Source: Megamerina dolium (taxonomy: Eukaryota; Arthropoda; Insecta; Diptera; Megamerinidae). Taken from it: 64,000 nt of DNA. The position numbers were made by a program, and so were the translations under genes. The stretch's first letter is position 1. Each line of letters begins with the position of its first letter. Below the pieces are notes generated by a model that saw only the letters and a list, made by a program, of their open reading frames with translations, was not told the origin of the DNA and made no database searches. Shown piece after piece: positions 36,892 to 46,988 of this stretch. Location of the stretch: positions 90,675,846 through 90,739,845 of the forward strand of contig OY978526.1 of the NCBI GenBank assembly GCA_963854835.1, written 5' to 3'.

Positions 36892-39278
36892 TTATATATT
36901 TTCCCCCTCGCCATTCTCTAACTTCTCTAATTCCTGTTGCTGTTGTAGTGCTTGCAGATGCTGTTGATTTCTTAACTTTTGTTTATTTCTCTGACGGAAG
37001 ATCTCCTTGCTTGCCTCTTTGATTGCTTCGAATATTTTAGCTTGTGACATTATTTGCTTTTGTACATTTTCCACAGCTGGTTCAGCATTAATATCGATCA
37101 AATCACTTAAGCCCTCGGCCATATCCTCATTATTCGTGTTGTTATTATCATAGGTGACTGGATCTTTCTCTGCAATCTCATTGCGTTTAACCAATGGATA
37201 TGGAGTATACGAAGCACGCTTCTTGCCACAACCTGTAAAGGCGTTACAGAAAGGACGTTTCTCATATTTCCATTGTATGAGGCCACTTAATTTGTGCTGC
37301 AAAAACATGTACAATATTATTTAGAAAACATTCAAAAGAGTGTGCGAAACTAGTGAGACTGTGAGCATATCAGTCGAAATTGGTACGGAATATTTTTGAC
37401 GAGGTTACAAAGCGATCCCAGGCACTTCTAAAGCAACGGAAATAAAACCAATGCCTTCAATAATAAAAATAAAAATAAATATGTGGCACTTAAAGCCCCG
37501 AAAGGCTCTTTGATCGAGCATCTCTTCCATTAATGTTGTGCGTGTTAAATTTGGACAGTATTAGAAGGTACCTACTTATTCTATCCGGTTCCGAATGGCA
37601 GAACCCTTGTGTGACATCACTTTTTTTGAGCTTTGTCACAGAGTTCTTTTAGAAGCTTTTCCATGGCAAATTGTTACTGGCGGAAGAATTGCCAATTGCT
37701 TGCGGACAGGTGGGTACCGTTCGAAAGAAAAATCTTTTCGATATAAAATTTGTTATGCATCAGCCGGAGATTGAACCCACGACCTACAGATTAGAAGGCC
37801 AACGCACTAACCACTGAGCTACGGCACCCAGCAACTCATAATTAACTTCAACGAAATATTTGTGACGAGGTTACAAAGCGATCCGAAACACTTTTAAAGC
37901 AACGGAAATAAAAGTAATGGTTCCAATAATAAAGTAAATTACTTTTTCAAAACCGCAAAATATTTGATTAAAAATGATATTCCCCCTCTGCTCGGTGCCA
38001 GATAAAAAATTAAAATATGTAAGATTTATTACGTAAAACATAAAAATTATTCCACTACAGTACTCAAACTATAAAATTTCACAATTTTTGCCTTCAGCGA
38101 GTTCAGAGATATGTTGGAAAATCTTTAAAAAAAATATTTTTACAGAGCTCTCAGCGCATAAAAATGCATTTGCAGGACTATTATTCGCTTACGTGCCGTA
38201 CGTCGAAAGAGCACATTAATTAGATCGCTTGGAAGTACCGAAAAGCGTTATGCTCTCGCAGAGAAAACCATAAACGCAGTGATCTCTTCGATAGCATGAT
38301 GTATTGAATGTCATTTTTTTCGAATATTTTTGCATACAATTATCGCCAAAAATCACATCAGCGTGATCACATACCGTAACTTTCTTTTACATTCCCTAGC
38401 ACCTACAAGAGTTTTTCTTACATTTGCCAAATTGATATCAGCCTCCGATTGTAGCATAAAATGCACACATAATAACCAAATAAATATCCAAGGTTTACAC
38501 GACCACATATTTCCACTTCAAATCACTACTACGAGCTTGTTTGTATATGAATCGTTTTGTTCAAAAATAAATGCGAGGCTTTTTCGAATAACAACCGTTT
38601 CGTTCAACGTCTGACACGCAATTACAACAGAATTGAACAGTTTTAACTTTTAACTGTCGTTGGATAATCTTTTGATATTTGACTTGTGGTTAGAACATTA
38701 TATGCATGTAATTGCTTAACGCCTTCTTGGTACTTGGTCAATATGAATATCTATTTATGTTATAATGTATTAAGTGAAACTACATAATTTAGTATATGCA
38801 CGCAGACTCCTTTCAATCTAGATATAGTACATATCTATACATAAATACAAGTACAACACGATATCCTGCTGAGTTTTAAGAGTGTATTTTGGTTAAGTAT
38901 TTCTTTTCGTACTGTGCCATAATTGCTTTTTGCGTTTTTAGTGTCCAATGGTTAACACAGATTCTCAAAAATGTTTTCATATATAAGTATACAATATCTT
39001 GCTTGCATATGTACAGGAATGAGAATGCATTATATGATTTTTCTTAAAGAGGCATCCTTTCTTTTTTTCCATAAATTATTGTACATGCGTCATACATATT
39101 GCATCGATTTAAAAACTTTTGACCAATTGAAACCGGAACGAACTTTTCGAAAATATAACGCACGCCATACCTGTTGATCGATATCTACGAATAACTGAAT
39201 AAATATAATGTCGTTGCAATGTAGTTTGAAAGAATATAATCGAATACATAATAAAGTTAACCAGAAATTTCTATACAT
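36892..39278 (-). CDS. CCAP: Crustacean cardioactive peptide (CCAP) precursor
   Basis: CCAP is a cyclic amidated neuropeptide controlling ecdysis behaviour and heart rate in insects. The main exon (37296-36892, 134 codons plus stop) starts after a TTTTTGCAG acceptor. It encodes HKLSGLIQWKYEKR, the peptide PFCNAFTGC with its amidation/cleavage signal GKKR, and the conserved tail DLIDINAEPAVENVQKQIMS...EASKEIFRQRNKQK seen in Drosophila. It ends in a glutamine-rich stretch. The proposed first exon is 39278-39171 (36 codons, MYRNFWLTLLCI..., ending CAACAG/GTATGG). Phase 0 agrees and it gives a hydrophobic N-terminus, but it is less certain than the peptide exon. The joined precursor would be 170 residues. 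The 1.87-kb intron contains a SINE. Confidence 0.93.
37386..37466. repeat. Direct repeat, left copy, in CCAP intron
   Basis: About 80 bp (GACGAGGTTACAAAGCGATC..., ending CAATAATAAA) is repeated at 37852-37935 with roughly 85% identity by eye. The SINE at 37471-37829 lies between the two copies. The repeat is too long and too diverged to be a normal target-site duplication, so a prior tandem duplication is likely. Confidence 0.75.
37471..37829 (-). repeat. tRNA-derived SINE, near full-length (CCAP intron)
   Basis: Read on the - strand, it has a tRNA-like head with A box TAGCTCAGTGG and B box GGTTCAATCT, then the SINE body, then CTTTAAGTGCCACATATTTA at the 3' end. It is in the same orientation as CCAP. 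Confidence 0.88.
37852..37935. repeat. Direct repeat, right copy, in CCAP intron
   Basis: Second copy of the 37386-37466 segment, with about a dozen differences by eye. Confidence 0.75.
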
Positions 39279-39627
39279 TTTAGCTGGCTCTATTTTAGCC
39301 GTAGCCAATAATTTTGTCGCCTGAGTCTAAGAGTCCTTGAGGCAGTGGCGAGTATATTGTACAATATTTCTCTATGGTTTCACGAAATTATTGTAGAAAC
39401 CAATCGAAGCACAGTGCTTCAAACAATGGAAATAAATCGAATATGTTGAGCCATCGATTTGGATAAATGTGGTACCATTATACAGTGAATAATGAAACTG
39501 AAATGATTTTCGAAAGAATAATTCAAAACAATCTTCCCCCAATCTCTCGAGGCACTTGAAAGTTTAGAAATATTTTTCAGATCCCGTCCATGCAAAATCT
39601 AATTAATCCTTATGAAATCAATAATAA

Positions 39628-41100
39628 TGGGTGTACGAAAAAGTTCGGTAACAAATTGTCGATAGATGTCAAATGTAACGTAATATTAATTGCATCTGAC
39701 TATGGTTTAGGTTAGGTTAGCTTATGTGGCTGCCCTCTCTCTGAGAAGACAAGCTTAGGCCAGAAAGGCCCATTGTGATACCACCAAGCTTCTCTTCCAA
39801 TACTGTTCTGCGTATTAAATTTGGACAGCATTAAAAGGGACCTGCTTATATTAGCCGGTTCCGAAAGGCAGAACCCTTGTGACAGCAATTTAACTTAGTT
39901 TTATCGCAGAGCTCTTTTCAGAAGTATTTTAGGCAAATAGTTACTGGGGAAAAATTACCAATTCTTGCCGACAGGTGGGTACCGTTCAAAGGAAAAATTT
40001 TCGTTATTAAATTGCATCTGACTATACTATATAGCTTATTTGCAAGGTGTCATTATAAGCTTCAATTTGGTTAGAAGACATTATTAAAATCTGTGAAAAG
40101 TTATCTACGTTTAAAAATGAGTAAAAATTCGAAATATTATTGTCATATTTTGATTTTCTATTATAGAAAAGGTAAGAATGCGTCGCAGACTGTTGAAAAA
40201 ATTTGTGAAGTTTACGGAGAAGATGCTGTAACTAACTATCTATTTTCTATTTGTTAATTTGGATGTTAAAGATTCACCTCGTTCTCACAACCAATCTCTG
40301 AAAAAGTCGATGAAATCATGGAAAAATTTGAACATGACCGGCACATAAGCAGCGTGGACGTTGCTAAGGAACTAGACATTCATAACCAAACTGTTATCAA
40401 CCATTTGAAGAAGGCTGAATACACAAAGAAGCTCGATGTTTGGGTGCCACATAAGTTAACAGTGAGAAATTTTAATGGCTCGAATTTCCATTTGCGATTT
40501 ACTGCTATAACGGAACGAAATCGAACGATTTCTGAAGCTAATGATTACGGGCGACTAAAAGTAGAGCACGTACGACAATAATGTGTGAAAAAAAGAATGG
40601 ATGAAGCGAGTTAAAGCCTCGCAAATGACATCAAGAAAGGTTTTGCTGTGTATATGATGAGGTGGGAAGAGAATTACTCATTATGAGCTTCTACAACCTG
40701 ATTAAACGATTGATTCTGATCTCTACCGTCAACAATTAAACAGATTGAAGCAAGCAATTGAATTAAAACGGCCCGAATTTATCAACAGAAAAGGTGCTGT
40801 GTTCCATCATGACAACGTCAGACCACACACATTTTTGATGACCCAGCAGAAACTGAGAGAGCTTGGCTGGAAAATTGTGTTGCATCCACCATATAGCCCG
40901 GACTTTGCACCTTCAGATTATCATTTCTTGCGATCTCTGCATAACTCTCTTAATGATTAATTTAATTAATTTTATTTAATTTAAATTCCGTAGAGGAAAA
41001 TCCGCTCAGAAAGCCCAGAAATTCTACATAGATGGAATAATGGTTTTACCACAAAAATGGAAAATGATCATGATGGAGGGTCGTTATAATTAAGGATTTT
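39628..41100 (+). mobile_element. Degenerate mariner with a SINE-like insert near its 5' end
   Basis: Transposase pieces on the + strand are MSKNSKYYCHILIFYYRKGKNASQTVEKI (from 40116), EHDRHISSVDVAKELDIH...LDVWVPHKLT (40318-40470), HYELLQPD (near 40680) and FHHDNVRPHT...HPPYSPDFAPSDYHF (40800-40925). Stops, deletions and a lost first catalytic block make it inactive. The 5' non-coding part is interrupted by the insert at 39704-40009. Confidence 0.85.
39704..40009 (-). repeat. Hybrid SINE insertion with 16-bp target-site duplication
   Basis: It is flanked by AATTGCATCTGACTAT at 39688-39703 and 40010-40025. On the - strand it holds the SINE body without the tRNA-like head, but it does not end in the usual ATTTATT tail. 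Instead it ends in a different segment (GTGGTATCACAATGGGCC..., then CTAACCTAACCTAAACC), which resembles a LINE 3' end. It lies inside a mariner. Confidence 0.85.
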
Positions 41101-41119
41101 TGAATGGTTCTTATTGGAC

Positions 41120-41486
41120 CATTGGGTGCCGTAGTTCAGTGGTTAGTGTGTTCGCCTTCTGATCTGTAGGTCGTGGTTCAATCCCCGGCTGATGCATAAC
41201 AAATTTTAATATCGATAAGATTTTTCTTTCGAATGGTATCCACCTGTCGGCAAGCAATTGGCAATTCTTCCGACAGTAACAACTTGCCATGAAAAAGCTT
41301 CTTAAAGAACTCTGTGACAAAGCTCAGAAAAAGTGATGTCACAAGTGTTCTGCCGTTCGGAACCGGTTAAAATAAGTAGGTCCCTTCTAATACTGTCCAA
41401 ATTTAAGACGCACAACAGCAATGGAAGAGAAGCTCGGCCAATGAGCCCTTTGGGGCTTTAAGTGCCACATATTTATTTTTTTATTA
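41120..41486 (+). repeat. Full-length tRNA-derived SINE with 12-bp target-site duplication
   Basis: It is flanked by TTCTTATTGGAC at 41108-41119 and 41487-41498. The head starts GGGTGCCGTAGTTCAGTGG (A box) with B box GGTTCAATCC near 41175. The body follows and the 3' end is AAGTGCCACATATTTATTTT. This copy best defines the ends of the element (about 365 bp). Confidence 0.9.
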
Positions 41487-41569
41487 TTCTTATTGGACTC
41501 TGACTTGCTAGTCGGTTTTGCAACTTATTCCAAGAGTTGCATCAAATGCGACATTTTCATCTATGATTT

Positions 41570-41985
41570 TGTATTTTCTAGTTGTTATAATGCCACTCTC
41601 ATAGAATCCCTCGTCCCTATTGGCAAAAACTGGGACACTCGATTTTCACAAGCTTCTCTTGAGGCGAATTTTTCACCAGCAAAATCATTCGCCATAGACA
41701 GGAACAGGTAGTAATCACTTGGTGTCAGATCTGGACTATAAGGTGGATGCATAAGAACCTCCCTCCTAAGCTCCCGGAGCTTCTGGCGAATCACTATCGA
41801 TGTGTGTGGCCTGGCGTTGTCCTGATGGAACGCAATTGGCCTCTCCTATTGGCCAAAGCTGGCCACTTCTGGGCGATTGCTTCGTTCAGACGGTTGTCAA
41901 TTGTTGACAGTACAGGTCCGAATTAAGAGTTTGGCTGTAGGGGAGCAGCTCATAGTAGATGATTCCCTGCCAATCCTACTAAACA
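41570..41985 (-). mobile_element. Mariner family M, 3' fragment (copy 2)
   Basis: The - strand reads IRQKLRELRREVLMHPPYSP, then DLTPSDYYLFLSMANDFAG and ASREACENRVSQF, the same C-terminal block as the copies at 2.1, 53.9 and 63.1 kb. The N-terminal half is absent. Confidence 0.88.
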
Positions 41986-44076
41986 CATAGTAAAACCATA
42001 GCAATTTTCCAAGCAAACATAAAAAAGACAAAGTTAGAACCGCCTATATTTTTCAAGGAATTATAAAAGTGGCAGTTTTGTGGGGAAACCCTTCCCAAGA
42101 GCGGAGATAGGATGTAAATATTATCGGAAGATATATAGGTGAGGAAAAAATTTATATAGTTTGATCAAATATTCCGCCGTTCTAAGGACGGTTCCGGAAT
42201 AGCAACGATTATTTTTCGATTTGTAGGTATTTTTACGTTCCTTTTGTTGTAGGTGCTATAAGTAGAGTGAAGATAGAGAATAAGTGCATATATGTAGAAA
42301 AAAAAACGTTATATTGAAGAGCCCTATAGGGCTTCCTTTGAGAGACTTTTTTATTACAAATAAGAGGTTTTTCAGTGACTACACCATTGTTCCAATATGG
42401 TAAATTAAATATTGTATCTGCAATATTATGAAATGCAGACACTTCATAAATGTCAAGGAAAAAAAACCCGGATATAACTTGACGCCATAATCAAAGAACA
42501 AAATTGGTACAAAAAGTGTCATTATACCGAGTACAAGTACATTAATTAAATTACATATCCCAATATTTTAGACACCACTGTTTGCAATTATTGTATGCGC
42601 TCGCACTACAAAACTACCTCTACCTAGATACGATGCGAGTTGGAAACACACTTTTTCACAACACCAACAACAACAACACTTATCATATCTAAGTATTAAA
42701 TCGAAATATTGCGCCAACCGATGGGCGGCTATTTTTAAAAGAAATTTACGAAAACAAAAAATATATATACCCACACATATTCATATGCATATGTAGCGTA
42801 CATATATTATATGTATTTCGGAAGATACTACACTCTGAAACGGTTCGACAGGAATTTTCCGAACACTTATGCCGCAATACGAAAAGTGTTTTCAAAACGA
42901 ATGGTTTCGCAAAAAACAAATTCAAAACACGCACGCATCGGCATAAAATTGCATAAACCATACAAACTGGATAGCCAAAAAAAAAAATTAAAATAAAATA
43001 AAATAAATAAATAATATAATAAAAAGTGACGTGGTGTAAGAAAAAGAATTGCATTGATTTAACAATAAAAAAATTAACGAAAAATAAATTGTTTATTGGA
43101 AGAAAGCTTGCATTCGTTCTATTCTCTTAATAGAACAATTTGTTGTTAACCGGAACTCGCTCGAAACAAAAATATAATGTGAGTAAAGAAATTTATAATA
43201 AATAATGAATAAATTAAAAAAAAAAATTTTTTTATTTCATATTAAAAATGGAAATTGGATTTTAAAACATATTTAAATTAATTTGAATAATAAAATCAGT
43301 AAGGATAAAAAGTTAACGTGAAAAACGAATGCTAAGAATAGCAGTGTTGGCTTCATTTTCTTCTTTCTTCATTTTTTTTTTTTTATCACATTGCATTTCT
43401 TTCTGTTTGATGATTGTCTTTGCCTCATCTTACTTTACCGATCTTATTTACCTATAAATACATTAGCTATTTTTAAGTATATTTATGTTATTTATTTTTT
43501 TTTTTTTTGCTTTTTTGTGCTGTGAAATCATAGGTTTGCTCCAAAGTGTCTGCAATCGTTATACTTTCATATGAAAAAATATTCTTATAAGCATTAAAAG
43601 AATTTCAGTATGAAATCTTTAAAAAATTCAACCCAAAATTATAGATTTTCTAGCTTAAAAACGTTTATTAGTTTTACACTTAAATATACTTTCATTTTTT
43701 TTTTTTTTTTTATATTACATGTACTTACCGGTACAATTAACCGCCAAATAAATTGAAGTTCTGAATTTACATATGAACATGTACTATATTTAGATTTAGA
43801 TCAAGCATACATACAATAGATTGAGGCTAAATACAGTTTTCTCTGGATTGCGACAAATTTGAAGTTTGCCTTTTCGATTTGTTTCTTCATTTGCAACATG
43901 TTTATTTTAATCGGTTAATCGGTGTACTACAAAATATGTATTCTAATTTTATTTACACAATGTTAACCCTTTTGTAGTTTTTTAGATCAAAATACCATAA
44001 TTTTCTAGCAAAATTGCTGTCACTTAGTGGAAACGTACCAAATGAGTAAGGACTCATATAACCATTAGAACCAAAA
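41986..44076. other. Intergenic AT-rich DNA, no gene supported
   Basis: No spliced or single-exon gene could be supported. Long T and A runs are frequent (43370-43385, 43495-43508, 43696-43711). A less AT-rich patch at 42820-42960 has no clear coding frame. Confidence 0.5.
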
Positions 44077-44420
44077 ATCGATTTAGGTCGAATTTAGTAT
44101 GCTTCGCCAACCATCCCTGTTCTTCGCTAGCTGGCACCATTTAGAAATATTCAGTTTTAGATGCACTTTAATATGTCAATACCGGCAAACAAATCGTACA
44201 GCTCATTATTGTACTTTTTCGGCGCTCGCCATCAACGCAAATAGGTGCATAGAACTTATGTAGAACTTTTCTCTCGAAAACTCTCAACAATATCTCAATT
44301 GAGGTTTAAAATATTCAGGCTTCAGCGTCATAAGTAAAAACAGGCATGGTGAGAGCTTTGTAGATTGTAGTTTTCATTTTTCTAGTCGCGACTTGAATTT
44401 ATATCCAGCAATAGCATTGA
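44077..44420 (-). mobile_element. LINE 3' fragment, same family as 35.6-36.3 kb
   Basis: The sequence from ATCGATTTAGGTCGAATTTA onward aligns by eye with 35600-36010, including GCTTCGCCA..C, CTTCGCTAGCTGGC and TTTTCTCTCGAAAACTC. It is highly diverged. Confidence 0.75.
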
Positions 44421-44539
44421 TGAGCATTTGCAAATTTTGTCAATTATCCTCCGATGAGGAACAATGTCTCTACATTTCTATTGTTCTCCGACTATAATCA
44501 TTACTTTGGCGGTCACAACCACTCCAAAAAATTGCTGAG

Positions 44540-44890
44540 TTTTAATGCCAAAAGAGTAACAAGAGTCTTAGATCACTAACAGGCCACTCCACATGTAATA
44601 AACAATTACACAAAATAGGAATATCTAACAGATTCTGCTGTGATGAGGAAGAGTCCATGGAACACTTAATCACAACCTGTAATGCACCTAGGCCACAGGA
44701 AGCATAAAGTCCTAGGTTCATACTTACTAGATGATGAAAACCTTCAAATGCTACCCCCGAAGGTGCTGGTTCGATTTCTCGATATATTAAATATACTAAA
44801 TATCTAAATACGAAGGGGTGCACAATATATCAAGTTGGGCGCAGTGCTTAAAGGCCTTAGCCTAACCCATACAACCATTACCATCACCAT
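44540..44890 (+). mobile_element. LINE C-terminal fragment
   Basis: The + strand reads LRSLTGHSTCNKQLHKIGIS, then CCDEEESMEHLITTCNAPRP. This is the zinc-knuckle tail that follows the RNase H domain in Jockey/I-group LINEs. It ends in a remnant of the 3' region. Confidence 0.75.
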
Positions 44891-45164
44891 AACCACTACT
44901 TCATTTTATCATTTCCTCTAAAGCATTTCTACAGCATGCGTTTTGTCAGTATGAATAGCATTAAACTGTTTTTTTTTTCTGAAGAAACTCTTGCAGTTGG
45001 AAAATGATGGAACTTTTTATGCCGATAAACCGGTAAACTATAACTATTGTTCTCTAGGGATAAAAGGCAGATTCGTGTTTAGCGCGGATTTACTGTTTAT
45101 CGTCTGTTTATCGTTGACATTTTAAGAAATGAACGTTATGGTAAACAATATAACTCAATTCCAG

Positions 45165-45880
45165 CGAAAAGATTTTTCTTTTAAACAGTGCCCACCTGTC
45201 GGCAATAATAAATGAAAATAAATATGTGGCACTTAAAGCCCCGAGGGGCTCTTTGGCCGAGCTTCTCTTCCATTGCTGTTGTGCGTGTTAAATTTTGGAC
45301 AGTTTTGGACTTATCTTAGCCGGTTCCGAACGGCAGAACCCTTGTGACATCACTTTTTCTGAGCTTTGTCACAGAGTTCTTTCAGAAGCTTTTTCATAGC
45401 AAAATGTTATTGTTATTATTGGCAATTGCACCTGTCGGCAAGCAATTGGCAATTCTTCTAGCAGTAAGAATTTGCCGTGAAAACGCTTCCAAAAGAACTC
45501 TGTGCCAAAGCTGCATTTCACAAGGGTCTGCCGCCGGCGTAGCTCGGAACCGTCTAATATAAGTAGCTCCATTTTAGTCCACTTTTTTTTCCAATACTGT
45601 TGTGCTTGTTAAATTTGAGCGGTATTCAAAGAGTCTTACTTATACTAACCGATTTGGAAGACAGATCGCTTATAACATTTTTTCTTACCTTTGTCACATA
45701 GCTCTTCTGAAAATTTTTTTGTGGAAATTCGTTACTGTCAGAAAAATTGCCAATTGTTTGCTGATCAGTGGGGACCATTTACAAGAAAACCGGTTTTTAG
45801 ATATTAAAGTTGACTCCATGGGGAGCCCAACTCACGATCTACGACTAATGCAACAGAAAACTAACGCACTTTTTACACTA
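45165..45880. repeat. Cluster of SINE fragments in alternating orientation
   Basis: Four pieces lie head to tail: 45165-45206 (+), 45218-45410 (-), 45419-45572 (+) and 45590-45880 (-). They share the marker blocks GCTTCTCTTCCATT, TTGTCACAGAGTTCTTT and CGGCAAGCAATTGGCAATTC with the intact copies. Adjacent inverted pieces could fold into a hairpin. Confidence 0.8.
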
Positions 45881-46988
45881 TCTTTAATTTGAAAAGAAAA
45901 AAATAATAATATGTTGTTTAGATGGTGCCAACCTATGACCAACAATCTCAGTCTTAGCTTTAACCTAAGTTAGGTTCAAAGATCTTGTATGCTCATGAGT
46001 AATACCTATACAATATTGAGCTTTTATTCGATTGATCAAATTCTATGATTTTCAGTGTGCAGTGTGCAATCATCGAATATCCAACACATCATACTGGATC
46101 ATTTAAATAAACAAAAATCACATTATTAAATTAAGATCATATAAATAAACAAACAATATAATTATTCCGCCAAATTGTAACAATTTGTAACAAAATAGGA
46201 AAATAGAATAAAAGTTGTTTAGTATACCATACATATAAGTACATACATTTATATGCGAGTACACACATGCAAATATAATTAGTCAATGGATAAAAATATA
46301 AAAGAATTCATGTGTCACTACTAAACAATAATAGCAACAAATAGAACTAAGTAGGCAGTGAGTGCCGCAACCAAGGGGCCCACTCATTCAATTCGTTCAT
46401 TATTCTTCACCAACACCAAGACGTTAGCCCAAAGTGATCCTTATCACTAAATACATATTTGAAATAGAATCTGAAGCTTTAGATGAAGAAAATTTAATTC
46501 GAATAGTGTTAGGCTGGACGTCTTTTAGAAAGAAGATTTGTGATCATATTCACAAAATCCTGGCTATGCCACTGTAAGTAGACATAAACTAAAAAATAAT
46601 TTTTATATATGAGTGTGTGTATGTATTGGTGTGTTTGTATAAACATATCTACATATATTATACGATCTATGATTTTTCGTATAATAATCTTAATATTATT
46701 TTCTTTTGATTTATTTAATATGCATATTTGTATACAATAACAAATATTGTATATATATATTCATACGTCACTCTTCTCAGAACAATAATAAATGAGAACA
46801 CAATTATTATTATATTTCATCGAAAACTAATTGTATCTTCAATACTTTTATGGTCGATTTAGTTTGAAAATGCAAAAAATAAGAAACCTACTTATATCAC
46901 TCTCCATGTTCATACATTTATTCGTAGATAAACTAATAGAAATTATATCTAATATAGAACTTTTTTGTATGCCTATTATTAGTCAAAC
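45881..46988. other. Intergenic DNA upstream of the PUL-domain gene
   Basis: No coding exon was recognised. A possible 5' leader splice acceptor (ATTATTAG) lies a few bases before the start codon at 46989, so an untranslated first exon may be present upstream. Confidence 0.45.

Noticed and set aside
37386..37935. 80-bp repeats as the SINE target-site duplication
   Set aside because: They are far longer than SINE duplications (12-16 bp in the other copies) and too diverged. An earlier tandem duplication fits better.
42568..42774. Small cysteine-rich frame on the - strand
   Set aside because: The Cys run comes from a CAA/CAC-rich repeat. There is no signal peptide or family match.
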